Shown here: piece after piece, positions 16,738-25,820 of the stretch | Position numbering within the stretch: the first letter of the stretch is position 1 | Layout of the letters: every line of letters starts with the position of its first letter | NCBI RefSeq assembly: GCF_039652615.1 | Contig: NZ_JBDJAC010000004.1 | Coordinates: 124,001-188,000 of the forward strand | Length of the DNA: 64,000 nucleotides | Direction of reading: 5' to 3' | Source: Fulvimarina sp039652615 | GTDB lineage: Bacteria; Pseudomonadota; Alphaproteobacteria; Rhizobiales; Rhizobiaceae | Program-made: the position numbers and the translations under genes | Notes under the pieces: generated by a model | Told to the model about the DNA's origin: nothing | Seen by the model: the letters and a program-made list of their open reading frames with translations, nothing else | The model's database searches: none

Positions 16738-16811
16738 TGAGGGAGAGAAAGCGATTTCTTCGGCTTAGCGCCGCAGGCGCTAAACGTTAGAAATCGCAAG
16801 AGAGGGGTTCG
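16738..16811. repeat. 74-base direct repeat, copy 2
   Basis: Identical to 16016-16089. Here the outer dyad is perfect: GCAAGAGAGGGGTTCGC (16796-16812) pairs with GCGAACCCCTCTCTTGC (16848-16864) across 35 bases. The inner stem TTAGCGCC / GGCGCTAA lies at 16765-16772 and 16776-16783. Confidence 0.85.
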
Positions 16812-16998
16812 CGGGGGTGCGGCCGGGTTCCGTGGGGAGGAGAGATCGCGAACCCCTCTCTTGCCATTCTCAAGGTTTCGTCCGAGCTGCGCACGGCCCA
16901 ACTCCTTGGAATGGCTTTTTATCCATGAAGAAAAAGAAGAAGAAAGGTGCGCTGACTTTTTCTGCAATCGCGGGACCAACCAGCGAAAGTTTGGCTGA

Positions 16999-17139
16999 TT
17001 AAGTCGCCCAGTTCGTTATAAACCAGTGCAACCACCGCTCGATCCTGTTGATCTCTGAGATAGCTTCGCGAACGTCGAAATGCTCTTCATATAGAACAGC
17101 TGTCGTAAGCTCCTGCGAGAGGCGATGAGTGGTGCAACA
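16999..17139 (-). pseudogene. Coding-like remnant, C-terminal fragment of an unknown helical protein
   Basis: A 46-codon open stretch without a start codon, closed by TAA at 16999-17001 and by an upstream TGA. Its translation begins near THRLSQELTTAVLYEEHF and ends ERWLHWFITNWAT. It has the amphipathic, charged character of a real protein rather than of a random frame. I do not recognise the family. It lies just upstream of the NACHT gene on the opposite strand, in the transition to AT-rich DNA, and may be debris from an earlier insertion at this spot. Chance cannot be excluded at this length. Confidence 0.3.
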
Positions 17140-17375
17140 TCAGAAGTGTGCTCGTAAATAGGGTAGGAAGGTTGCATGCACCGCAAGCGCAGAGGTTGCA
17201 ATCTTATCTATCTTCCGATTTGCTCAGACTTTCTATCATGGGAGTCGTCTATTAGATCTTACTCAGCCGCTTATGAGGTGAGGCATGTGAGAGATGATCA
17301 TACAGCAAGTTTTCGGCTTGATGTTTCGCGGCTAAAGCGCCATCTATGAGTAAAATATAGGCAAGGAATTGATCT

Positions 17376-19328
17376 ATGCTATTCGAATTTCTTACTAACT
17401 CCGTTTTATCCATTGGTGCAAAGAAGCTCACCGAAAGGCTTATTGACAGGGTACCATTACCTACGAAGCAAAAACAATTAGATAGCGACCAAGTATTTAA
17501 AGCATTATCCGCTCACATGGAGTCTAATTATGAACGTTGCTATTATATTAAAACAATATTACGGGATAAAAAAGAATTGTTTTCCGATATTTATTCGGAC
17601 CAGGGGTTCATTCTTCCGAACGGCGAGAGAATTAATCAAAATCAATTAGCCGATTTCATCAAAAACGGAGAACCAGTTATTTTGCAAGGAACTGGCGGTG
17701 GTGGAAAGTCGATGTTTACCCGCTATATGTGGTTGTATTTGTTGGCGGAAAGCGATTCGGTCTACCCGATATTTCTAGAACTTCGCAATCTCAATGGCCT
17801 CTCAAACAGCAATGTTGATAGGAAAGATCTCGAAACGTATCTTTATCACTCGATTATAAACAATTCGGCGCATCTGAGCCAAAATCAATTTATTGATCTG
17901 CTTCGCGATGGAAAATTTACGTTTTTACTGGACGGATTTGATGAGTTGAATCATCAAATCCGTGACTCTGTTCAGAGATCGGTTGTCGAATTTAAATCTT
18001 TGTACAAGCGATGTAATGTTGTTGTAACAAGCCGTGAAGATGAACGTTTTGTTGGATGGCATTTATTTTCGACTGTAAAAATGGCACCTCTTACAAAAGA
18101 CGAATGCATTAAATTATTACGGAAAGCGCCATTCGATCCAGACCAAAGAAGGAAGATGATAGAGAAGGTCGATGCTGAACTTTTTGAAACGCATTCAACC
18201 TTTTTGAGTAATCCGCTTCTCGCGTATATGACGCTTGTGACATATTCATATAATCCGAATTTTACAGACAATATGTTTCAATTTTATGAGCTGGCTTTCG
18301 ATGCGCTTTATTACAGACACGACCTTACAAAAGGTGGAGGATTTTCAAGGGAATTCTATACTACGAAGGATAAGGCGAAGTTTCAAAAGTTTCTCTCATA
18401 TTTTTGTCTCCGTACCTACTTTGACGAAAAAATTGAATTCTCTCCAATGACTCTCCGCGATTATTTGCAAGAGGTGAAAAAAATTGAGAACGATGATTTT
18501 TCAATCTTTAATATCGACGATTTTATAAAAGATATTATGGAAAACGTGTGTTTATTGAAAAAAGATGGTATTGATTTTACGTTTGTCCACAGAAAGTTCC
18601 AAGAATACTTTGCAGCATATTGTATTGCGCGCGTCGCAAGTAGAAACGTGGAGAGACTATTTGAGAAATTTTCTTATAGATACACGGATGACGTTTTGCC
18701 TATGGTGTATGATTTGAAACCCGATTTATTCAGAGAGAAATATATATGCGAAATTAGAAAGAAAAATATAAAATTTTTCTCGCTAAAAACACCAAAAAAC
18801 ATTGTTCAAAAATTTGCAGATATTACTGAATTTGCGTTCGTTATTGAATTTACGGATTTGCCGCAAGAAAGATCACGTAAAAAAACGGGAGCCAAATTCG
18901 AACTTAGATCATTTTTTCCGGAATTCATCGCAGTCAGGACATCCGGTGATTTGAACGAAGCGGAACGGGTTCTATCACGCGTGTATAATAGACCTGAGGC
19001 ATCGAGCACTCAGATCGTTGATAATGATGAGGGAATGGAATATCCGTCTGCCCGCGAAGACCAGGTACTTCTTCACAAGGTATGCCACCCCTATCTTCGC
19101 GAGTCGCGAAAATACATCATTCGATATCAGAACAATAAGCTTCGATTGTACATTGTTGTTAATAATGAAGAGAGAGAAATAGTAGATTCGATTTTTGAAA
19201 CCGAGAGTGAAAAGATGTTTTTACATCGATATATCCGGAGGAAGGCAAAGAGGTTTCATAATTTTGTTAATCGCGAAGCGGCGAAATATGAGTCAGTCTC
19301 TGAGAGTTTCGATGACTTTTTTGGTTGA
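17376..19328 (+). CDS. NACHT-domain STAND NTPase, candidate antiphage (bNACHT-like) protein
   Basis: A 650-residue STAND-type NTPase. A short helical N-terminal part (about 1-95) precedes the NACHT core: Walker A GTGGGGKS at 105-112, Walker B FTFLLDGFDEL at 181-191, sensor region VVVTSRED at 214-221. A helical/winged-helix region carries FVHRKFQEYFAA at about 403-414, a NACHT hallmark. Residues from about 480 to 650 form a C-terminal region I do not recognise; no leucine-rich or TPR repeats are visible. Bacterial NACHT proteins of this layout are known single-gene antiphage defences. The gene is far more AT-rich than its neighbours (hand counts of 23-47% GC per 60 bases), starts at ATG with AAGGA 8 bases upstream, and ends about 45 bases before the repair helicase gene. 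Confidence 0.85.
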   Translation: MLFEFLTNSVLSIGAKKLTERLIDRVPLPTKQKQLDSDQVFKALSAHMESNYERCYYIKTILRDKKELFSDIYSDQGFILPNGERINQNQLADFIKNGEPVILQGTGGGGKSMFTRYMWLYLLAESDSVYPIFLELRNLNGLSNSNVDRKDLETYLYHSIINNSAHLSQNQFIDLLRDGKFTFLLDGFDELNHQIRDSVQRSVVEFKSLYKRCNVVVTSREDERFVGWHLFSTVKMAPLTKDECIKLLRKAPFDPDQRRKMIEKVDAELFETHSTFLSNPLLAYMTLVTYSYNPNFTDNMFQFYELAFDALYYRHDLTKGGGFSREFYTTKDKAKFQKFLSYFCLRTYFDEKIEFSPMTLRDYLQEVKKIENDDFSIFNIDDFIKDIMENVCLLKKDGIDFTFVHRKFQEYFAAYCIARVASRNVERLFEKFSYRYTDDVLPMVYDLKPDLFREKYICEIRKKNIKFFSLKTPKNIVQKFADITEFAFVIEFTDLPQERSRKKTGAKFELRSFFPEFIAVRTSGDLNEAERVLSRVYNRPEASSTQIVDNDEGMEYPSAREDQVLLHKVCHPYLRESRKYIIRYQNNKLRLYIVVNNEEREIVDSIFETESEKMFLHRYIRRKAKRFHNFVNREAAKYESVSESFDDFFG

Positions 19329-19374
19329 AAATTACGATAGATATGATCTGGCTCCATGAGGATGAGTATTTACA

Positions 19375-21897
19375 TTACCCCAACGCCTCCGCCACCATCG
19401 CATCCTCGAACACGTCGTCTCGCGCTTCGCCCTCGACCCGCTCCCGCCCGATCTCCAGCATCACCGGCACGGCGAGTGGGGAGATGCGGTCCAGCGGCTT
19501 GTGGACGATGTGCTGCTTGATGCGGGCGAGAAGGTCCGACACGCGGGCGACATCGAGAAGGCCGGTGGCCGCATCCGCCCAGGTGGCTTTGAGGAGGATA
19601 TGGTCCGGCTCGTGGGCGCGCAGCACGTCGTAGACGAGATCGGTCGACACCGTGACCTGTCGGCCGGTCTTTTCCGCGCCCGGCTGGTTGCGCTGGACGA
19701 GCTGGGAGATGACGGCGCACTGGCGGAAGGTGCGCTTCAAAAGCCATGAATCGCCCATCCAGGCTTCCAGATCGTCGCCCAACATATCCTCGTCGAAGAG
19801 ATCGTCGAGGCTGAGGCGGCCATCGGCGATCATGGCGGTGAGGTCCGCCTTGCACCAGACGGAGATGGCGTAGTCCGTTGCGACGAAGCCGAGGGGTTTG
19901 GCGCGGGCGCGCTCCAGCCGGCGGGTGAGGAGCATTCCGAGGGTCTGGTGGGCGAGGCGCCCCTCGAAGGGATAGATCACGAGATAGAACTGGTTGCCCC
20001 GCGGAAAGGTCTCGACCAGAAGATCGTTGGGGCCGGGGATGAGGGACTTTTCCGCCTGAAGGCCGAGCCAGTCGCCCACCTGTTCGGGCAGCTCCGACCA
20101 GCGTTTCGGATCGGCGAGCATGGCGCGCACTTCCGCCGCGAGATAGGTGGTGAGGGGGAATTTCGATCCGCCCCAATAGGGCACCTTCGGTTCGGCCCCC
20201 GGCGCGCGGGTGACGAGACAGCTCGTCTCGAAGATGCCCTCGAAGCGCAGCACCTCGCCGCCGAAGAGGAAGGTGTCGCGCGGCTCCAGCGTTTCGAGAA
20301 AGGCCTCCTCGATCTTGCCGAGGATGAAGCCGCCGCGCTGGATGGAGGTCTTCGTTTTCTTGCGGACGACACGGACATCGAGGGTCTGGGCCTCGATGAT
20401 GGTGCCGGCGTTCATCCGGTAGGCCTGCGCGATCGACGGATGGGTGATGCGGAAGGTGCCATCCTCCGTGCGGCGGATCTTGGCGTAGCGCTCGTAGACG
20501 CGGAGCGCATAGCCGCCGGTGGCGACGAAATCGACGATCTGCTCGAACTCCTCCCAGGTGAGGGCGGCATAGGGCGCGGCGCTGGTGATCTCGTCGTAAA
20601 GGGCATCGGCGTGAAAGGGCTCGGCGACGGCCATGCCGAGAACGTGCTGGGCGAGCACATCGAGCGCGCCGGTGCGAAGGGGCGGGGTGTCCTGGTCGCC
20701 GAGATAGTTGGCGTTGAGCGCGGCCTGGCACTCCATCACCTCGAACCGGTTGGAGGGCACGAGTATGGCGCGGGAGGGCTCGTCCATGCGGTGGTTGGAG
20801 CGGCCGATGCGCTGGGCGAGGCGCGAGGCGCCCTTCGGTGCGCCCACATGAACGACGAGGTCCACATCGCCCCAGTCGATGCCGAGATCGAGGGTGGAGG
20901 TGGCGACGACCGCGCGCAACCGGTTCTCGGCCATGGCCGCTTCCACGCGCCGGCGCTGCTGCACATCCAGCGAGCCGTGATGGAGCGCGATGGGCAGCGT
21001 CTCGTCGTTGATCTTCCACAGCTCCTGAAACAGAAGCTCGGCCTGGAAGCGCGTGTTGACGAAGAGCAGCGTGGTGCGGTGGGCTTTAATCGTCTCGTAG
21101 ATCTCGCCCATGGCATAAAGGCAGGTATGGCCCTGCCAGGGCACGCGCTGTTCCGATTTCAGGATGGTGATCTCGGGCTTCGCGCCGCCGGTGACCTGGA
21201 TGAGGTCCGCCCTGTTGTCGGCTCCGGGCGACTGGGGCACCAGCCAGCGGCAGAGTTCATCCGGTTCCGAGACGGTGGCCGAAAGGCCGACGGTCTTCAC
21301 GTTCGGCGCGAGGGTGCGCAGGCGCGAGAGACCGAGCGCGAGAAGGTGGCCGCGCTTCGAGGTGACGAGGGCGTGCAGCTCGTCGAAGATCACGTATTTG
21401 AGGTCCGCGAAGAAATCCCGCGCGCCCTTCTGGGCGATCAGCAGGGAGAGCTGCTCGGGCGTCGTCAGCATGATGTCGGGCGGCTTCAGCTTCTGGCGCT
21501 GGCGGCGAACCTGTGAGGTGTCGCCGGTGCGGGTCTCCAGCGTGACGGGCAGGCCCATCTCGGCGACGGGACGCTCGAGATTGCGGCGGATATCGGTGGC
21601 GAGCGCCTTCAGCGGCGAGATGTAGAGGGTGTGGACGCCGCGCGGCCGGGTGCCGGGCTTGGGGCGCGGCTTCGTTGCAAGATCGGTGAGCGAGGGCAGG
21701 AAGCCGGCGAGCGTCTTGCCGGCGCCAGTGGGCGCGATGAGGAGGACGGAGCAGCCGGCCTGAGCCCGCGACAGAAGATCGAGCTGGTGCGGCCGCGGTG
21801 CCCAGCCATTCGCCGCGAACCATTTCAGAAACGGCTCGGGGAGGGTCGCCGGGGCGGTGGTCTCGGCATCGAGGATCGGGGCGGTGCGGTCGTTCAC
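19375..21897 (-). CDS. Ligase-associated DNA damage response DEXH-box helicase (Lhr-like)
   Basis: An 840-residue superfamily 2 helicase of the Lhr-like, ligase-associated type, thought to act in a bacterial DNA-repair set with a beta-CASP exonuclease and an ATP-dependent ligase. Motif I is APTGAGKTLAG, motif II DELH, motif III SAT, and motif VI QRIGRSNHR. A DEAD/H-associated C-terminal domain follows. The frame is open to 22368, but GTG at 21897 begins just before the usual N terminus (PFLKWFAANGWAPRPHQ) and avoids overlap with the mechanosensitive channel gene. The matching exonuclease lies 5.2 kb away at 27104, and no ligase gene is in the window. Confidence 0.92.
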   Translation of the reverse strand: MNDRTAPILDAETTAPATLPEPFLKWFAANGWAPRPHQLDLLSRAQAGCSVLLIAPTGAGKTLAGFLPSLTDLATKPRPKPGTRPRGVHTLYISPLKALATDIRRNLERPVAEMGLPVTLETRTGDTSQVRRQRQKLKPPDIMLTTPEQLSLLIAQKGARDFFADLKYVIFDELHALVTSKRGHLLALGLSRLRTLAPNVKTVGLSATVSEPDELCRWLVPQSPGADNRADLIQVTGGAKPEITILKSEQRVPWQGHTCLYAMGEIYETIKAHRTTLLFVNTRFQAELLFQELWKINDETLPIALHHGSLDVQQRRRVEAAMAENRLRAVVATSTLDLGIDWGDVDLVVHVGAPKGASRLAQRIGRSNHRMDEPSRAILVPSNRFEVMECQAALNANYLGDQDTPPLRTGALDVLAQHVLGMAVAEPFHADALYDEITSAAPYAALTWEEFEQIVDFVATGGYALRVYERYAKIRRTEDGTFRITHPSIAQAYRMNAGTIIEAQTLDVRVVRKKTKTSIQRGGFILGKIEEAFLETLEPRDTFLFGGEVLRFEGIFETSCLVTRAPGAEPKVPYWGGSKFPLTTYLAAEVRAMLADPKRWSELPEQVGDWLGLQAEKSLIPGPNDLLVETFPRGNQFYLVIYPFEGRLAHQTLGMLLTRRLERARAKPLGFVATDYAISVWCKADLTAMIADGRLSLDDLFDEDMLGDDLEAWMGDSWLLKRTFRQCAVISQLVQRNQPGAEKTGRQVTVSTDLVYDVLRAHEPDHILLKATWADAATGLLDVARVSDLLARIKQHIVHKPLDRISPLAVPVMLEIGRERVEGEARDDVFEDAMVAEALG

Positions 21898-22054
21898 GGG
21901 GTGTTCAAGCTTTCCTTCGTCGGCGAACGGACATGGACAGCGCCGCCGCAAGGGCAATGTGTAGCACCGAAGGGATTTCGTCGTCCCGGCTGGTTCGTCG
22001 CGGGCCGGGCCGGGCGCGGTTTTCGGCAGGCCTGCCTGCCGCTTGGGAGTTTGA

Positions 22055-23770
22055 ATGCGGCCGATCACCATTCTCGCTGCGTGTCTTTGCCTCGTATGGG
22101 CGACGCTCGGTGCCCATGCCCAGTCGTCGGGTTCGGGGTCGTCCAGCCCGGCAACGCGCTGGTTCGAGGTGGAGAGCCTCAATGCCGGCCTGCCGCCGAT
22201 GCCGCGTTTCGTCGATCGCGACACGCCGCGCGGCATGATGGAGACGTTCTGGTTCGCAGCTGAGGTCAAGGACTGGGACCGGGCAATGTACACGCTCAAC
22301 TTCAACGAGATCTCGCCCGAGATCCGCGCCGAGGTGGCCCCGCTTCTCACCGAACGCCTCTTCGACATCCTGCAGCGCGGCTATGTACTGGACTGGGGCA
22401 CGTTCTCCGACCGTCCCGACGCGCTGGATGCGATGGCATCCTCCAAGAACCCGATGGCGGGCGAGCCGCGCCGCTCGATCCGCATCGCGACGCTCGACCT
22501 GCCGAACCGGCCGGCCTCGATCCGCATCGAGCGGGTGAAAACGCCGAACGGCGACCCGGTCTGGGTGTTTTCCGACGAGACGGTGGTGAACATCAACCAG
22601 CTCTACGAGGTGTACGGACCTTCGGAGCTCGAGAGGGCGATGCCGAAATTCCTGCAACAAAACGCCTTCTGGACGCTGAAATGGTGGGAGGTGGTGGCGA
22701 TCCCGCTGGTGTGCTTCGCCGCGTTCATGTTTGCTGCCTGGGCGTATCATGCGGTCGGCCGGGCGCGTCGGCGCAAACCCCATCCAATGGTGAAGAACAT
22801 CCTGGATTCGGTGCAGATCCCCGTGGCGCTGTTCGCCTTCGTCGGCACCTTCTTTCTGGTGAAAGAGTTTTTGTTCACCTTTTCAGGTCCGGTCAGCCGC
22901 TTCGTCGATCCACTTCAGATATTCCTCCTGGTCGTCGCGCTGGCCCTGATCGCGGTACGGATCGTCGATGCCGTGCTCGAACGGCTCGTCACCGACAATA
23001 TGGAGGACATCACCCAAAACCAGGACGCGGACACCCGCGATCTTTACACCAATATTTCGGCCGTGCGGCGCATCGCGGTGGTGGTCGCGATCCTCGTCGG
23101 CGCGGCACTGATCCTGATCCAGACGGATGCGTCCAATACGCTCGGCTTTTCTCTGCTCGCTTCAGCCGGCGCGGTCGGCCTGATCCTCGCCTTCGCGGCG
23201 CGCACGGTGCTGTCGGACATCATGGCGAGCCTCCAGATCGCCATCGCCAAGACCGCGCGCATCGGCGATGCGATCCTCTGGAAGGGGGACTGGTGCTATG
23301 TGGAGAAGATCAAGTTTACCCATGTCCAGGCGCGGTCCTGGGATCATCGCAGGCTGATCATTCCGGTGTCGGAGCTGGTGTCCAACACATTCGAGAACTG
23401 GTCGAAGCAGGACCCGAAGATCGTGAAGCTAGTGGAACTGCGGCTCGACCACCGGGCGGATGTGGACGCGTTGCGCGAGGTGTTCAACGAATTCGTGGAG
23501 TCCGAAGAGGATATCACCGACAAGTCCGAGGCGAAGGTGCAGGTGGTCGGCCACGACCACACCGGCATGCTGGTTCGCTTCCTGGCGCCGGCTCCGGACC
23601 CTGCCAAGGGCTGGGACATGCAATGCCGCATGCGCGAGCGTGTCCTGTCCTATGCCGCGAAGCTGGAAGACAAGGTCGGCAAGGAGCCCGCGGGGCAGGC
23701 GGCCTATTTCCCCCGCGAGCGCGAGGTGCTGGTGGGCGAGTTCGACCAGGCGAAATCGGAAAACGCCTGA
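22055..23770 (+). CDS. MscS family mechanosensitive ion channel
   Basis: A 571-residue large MscS-type channel that would open under membrane tension to release osmolytes after osmotic downshock. It begins with a Sec signal peptide (hydrophobic stretch about 3-17, AHAQ cleavage area) and a periplasmic domain of about 190 residues. Several transmembrane segments follow, then the pore helix region LLASAGAVGLILAFAARTVLSD and the cytoplasmic MscS beta domain with ARIGDAILW and a C-terminal part. ATG at 22055 has GGGAG 5 bases before it. Divergent from the repair helicase and convergent with the TadG-like gene; no operon partner. Confidence 0.9.
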   Translation: MRPITILAACLCLVWATLGAHAQSSGSGSSSPATRWFEVESLNAGLPPMPRFVDRDTPRGMMETFWFAAEVKDWDRAMYTLNFNEISPEIRAEVAPLLTERLFDILQRGYVLDWGTFSDRPDALDAMASSKNPMAGEPRRSIRIATLDLPNRPASIRIERVKTPNGDPVWVFSDETVVNINQLYEVYGPSELERAMPKFLQQNAFWTLKWWEVVAIPLVCFAAFMFAAWAYHAVGRARRRKPHPMVKNILDSVQIPVALFAFVGTFFLVKEFLFTFSGPVSRFVDPLQIFLLVVALALIAVRIVDAVLERLVTDNMEDITQNQDADTRDLYTNISAVRRIAVVVAILVGAALILIQTDASNTLGFSLLASAGAVGLILAFAARTVLSDIMASLQIAIAKTARIGDAILWKGDWCYVEKIKFTHVQARSWDHRRLIIPVSELVSNTFENWSKQDPKIVKLVELRLDHRADVDALREVFNEFVESEEDITDKSEAKVQVVGHDHTGMLVRFLAPAPDPAKGWDMQCRMRERVLSYAAKLEDKVGKEPAGQAAYFPREREVLVGEFDQAKSENA

Positions 23771-23825
23771 TCGAAAGCACGGCATACCGAAGGGATAGGA
23801 TGGTTATCGGATGCCGCGCCGTGTT

Positions 23826-25820
23826 CTATCGCGCAATGCGCAGGGAGGAGATTTCCTCGGTGATCTTTCCGAAGGCGGCCAGCAGCTCGGTTTTGTTCTT
23901 GGCGTCGAAATAGAGCTTCTTCGTTGGATCGTTGAGGCTGTTCGAGGCGCATCCTTTCAAGAGCGATTTCACAGGGGAGTTGTCATCGACGTCGAAAGCG
24001 ATCGTCACGAGCAGGATTCCGTCATTGCCGTTCGGCTTGCGGTTTTCGGTCTTGACGTTCGTGCAGAGCCTCTTTGTTGAGGTATCCATCGCGTTGACGA
24101 GGCCTTGGCCGCTCTTGTCGGAGGTTCCGGCAGTTTGGAGCAATCGCCCGTTCTTCAAGCTGTTGGGCCCGTTCTGGACAGAAGCATAGCCGAACGTGCC
24201 GAAAATCGAGTCGTTCTCGTTGCTGACGTCGACCGCCGCGCCGCTGCTGATGTAGGACGGATTGTAGGTATTGGCGCCATCGGTCATCAGGATGATGGCT
24301 TTGAGGTTGGACGCGTCGGAATAGGCGGTGCCTTCCGTGAACGGTTCGCCCGGCGAAAGAACTCGCCAGCCCCAGGCGAGGCCTTCGGCGATATTCGTCG
24401 CGCCTTCGGCAACGAGTTCGTCGATCTTCGTCTTGACCGTGTCGTAGTCGCTGGTCAGCTGCGTGACCGGCCGGGTACTGCAGCCCTTGTTCGGTCCCTT
24501 GTCGGCCGCCGAATAGATATTGGACCGAGTGCTCATCAGATATTTGTTGACGTCTCCCTGACCGCCGCGCCGGATCGAGTCCCGCGAATAGCCTTGGCCG
24601 GTCGGTTGGTCGCCGGATGCGTCCCATTCGCTCGATGACACTTCGTCCGGCTCCTGGTAAGCGCCGCCGAACATGCCGGAGACATAGTCGTTGTCCATCG
24701 AAGAATTCCAGGACCGTTCGTCTGGGGCGAAGGATGGCACGAAGTAGGTGTCGGGATCGCTCGAGGAGGGGGGGGCATCCGAGATCGCCAGACTGCCCGG
24801 ACGTGACTCCACGCAGCCTCTCCAGCCCTCGGGAAACCGCTTGGAGCCGTCCATGTAGGTTTTGGAGGGGTTTGGCTTGCAAGTCCGATTCCAAAAAGAG
24901 CCGCTGCAACTCTCATTGCCGGAAACGACCCTGGCGTTGTCAAAGATCCACTGGCGGGTCAGGACCTGACCATCGGACTTGCGGATCCATCGCCGGCTTC
25001 CCTGCTTTTGGGCGAGCTTTTTTCCGTCGTAATCGACCCAACGTTGCCAGTCGAGATTTTCGTGATGGATGGACGACTCGCCGTAGCGATCCATCCAGCT
25101 CGCGTTCTGATTGGCCTTTCCGACATTGACCATGGTGGAGAACGGCACGATCCCGACCTTGACCCTCTTGGTTGTGCTGTTGGGCTTGTTCACGGACATC
25201 AGGTTTTCCGCAAGGCTGGTCGCCGCATCTTTCAGCGTGTCGAGCTTCGAGAGCCCAGGGGGCGCTGTGACATTTGGAATACCCTCCTTCCAGCGCATCG
25301 AGCCCGAATTGTCGAGAACGAACGCAAGTTCGAGAGAGCGAACTTCGTACGCGATGTCGCTGGTGGTCTTGATCTCGAAGGTTTCCCAGTCGAGTTTGCC
25401 GTTGCTGAGCGTTTTCAGAGCCGAACCAAAGACGGGCTTGTAATCGCGCGTCGCCGAGAATTGCAACAAGCGGTTTCCATTGTTATCCACTGTGCCGTGA
25501 TAGTCGATCTTTGTATCTCCGCGGCGTTCATCTCCCATATTGGCGAAGAAAGAGACGCTTGCGATGGTTCTGATCTTGCTTGAATCTTCCGTCATTGCGC
25601 CGCGGGCCGCCGTCAGCGCGGCCTGATCGAGAGACGCCTGCATTGTCTTCTTTGCCATCTCGGCGCCGACAAGATCCAAGGCGGCGCCAGCCCCGATGAA
25701 AAGCACCGGCATGACCAATGCGGTGATCATCGCGAAATTGCCCGATCGATCCTTGCGGAAGCGGGAGAGCGATCCGGTGCCGGTTGGGCGAGCCTGGCGC
25801 CGCAGGACGATGTGAGACAT
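23826..25820 (-). CDS. TadG-like pilus-assembly protein with von Willebrand factor A domain
   Basis: A 664-residue membrane-anchored protein. The N-terminal TadE/TadG-like segment (DRSGNFAMITALVMPVLFI, about 25-43) is followed by ALDLVGAEMAKKTMQASLDQAALTAAR, the usual Flp-pilus-associated pattern. A von Willebrand A domain then begins with the metal-site motif DNSGSM at 170-175. The domain is long and interrupted by a serine-, proline- and tryptophan-rich insert before the second half (IILMTDGANT). Such proteins are translocated across the inner membrane and may be presented with Tad pili. No other tad genes are near. ATG 25820 is preferred over 25841 because GGAG stands 8 bases before it. 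Confidence 0.85.
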   Translation of the reverse strand: MSHIVLRRQARPTGTGSLSRFRKDRSGNFAMITALVMPVLFIGAGAALDLVGAEMAKKTMQASLDQAALTAARGAMTEDSSKIRTIASVSFFANMGDERRGDTKIDYHGTVDNNGNRLLQFSATRDYKPVFGSALKTLSNGKLDWETFEIKTTSDIAYEVRSLELAFVLDNSGSMRWKEGIPNVTAPPGLSKLDTLKDAATSLAENLMSVNKPNSTTKRVKVGIVPFSTMVNVGKANQNASWMDRYGESSIHHENLDWQRWVDYDGKKLAQKQGSRRWIRKSDGQVLTRQWIFDNARVVSGNESCSGSFWNRTCKPNPSKTYMDGSKRFPEGWRGCVESRPGSLAISDAPPSSSDPDTYFVPSFAPDERSWNSSMDNDYVSGMFGGAYQEPDEVSSSEWDASGDQPTGQGYSRDSIRRGGQGDVNKYLMSTRSNIYSAADKGPNKGCSTRPVTQLTSDYDTVKTKIDELVAEGATNIAEGLAWGWRVLSPGEPFTEGTAYSDASNLKAIILMTDGANTYNPSYISSGAAVDVSNENDSIFGTFGYASVQNGPNSLKNGRLLQTAGTSDKSGQGLVNAMDTSTKRLCTNVKTENRKPNGNDGILLVTIAFDVDDNSPVKSLLKGCASNSLNDPTKKLYFDAKNKTELLAAFGKITEEISSLRIAR

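Larger units (their letters stand above)
16608..17375. other. Region between the DUF559 pseudogene and the NACHT gene
   Basis: About 770 bases. It contains the second 74-base repeat copy with a perfect 17-base inverted repeat (16738-16864). The composition then shifts from GC-rich to AT-rich after about 16920. A short coding-like remnant lies on the minus strand at 16999-17139. AAGGA at 17363-17367 is the ribosome-binding site of the NACHT gene. No integrase, tRNA or terminal repeat marks the left edge of the AT-rich segment. Confidence 0.5.

Noticed and set aside
17140..17375. Second protein-like minus-strand stretch (near LIDGALAAKHQAENLLYDHL) upstream of the NACHT gene
   Set aside because: Only about 30 codons with no start; too short to separate from chance.
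19948..21516. Long plus-strand frame opposite the repair helicase
   Set aside because: Shadow of a gene with clear helicase motifs on the other strand.
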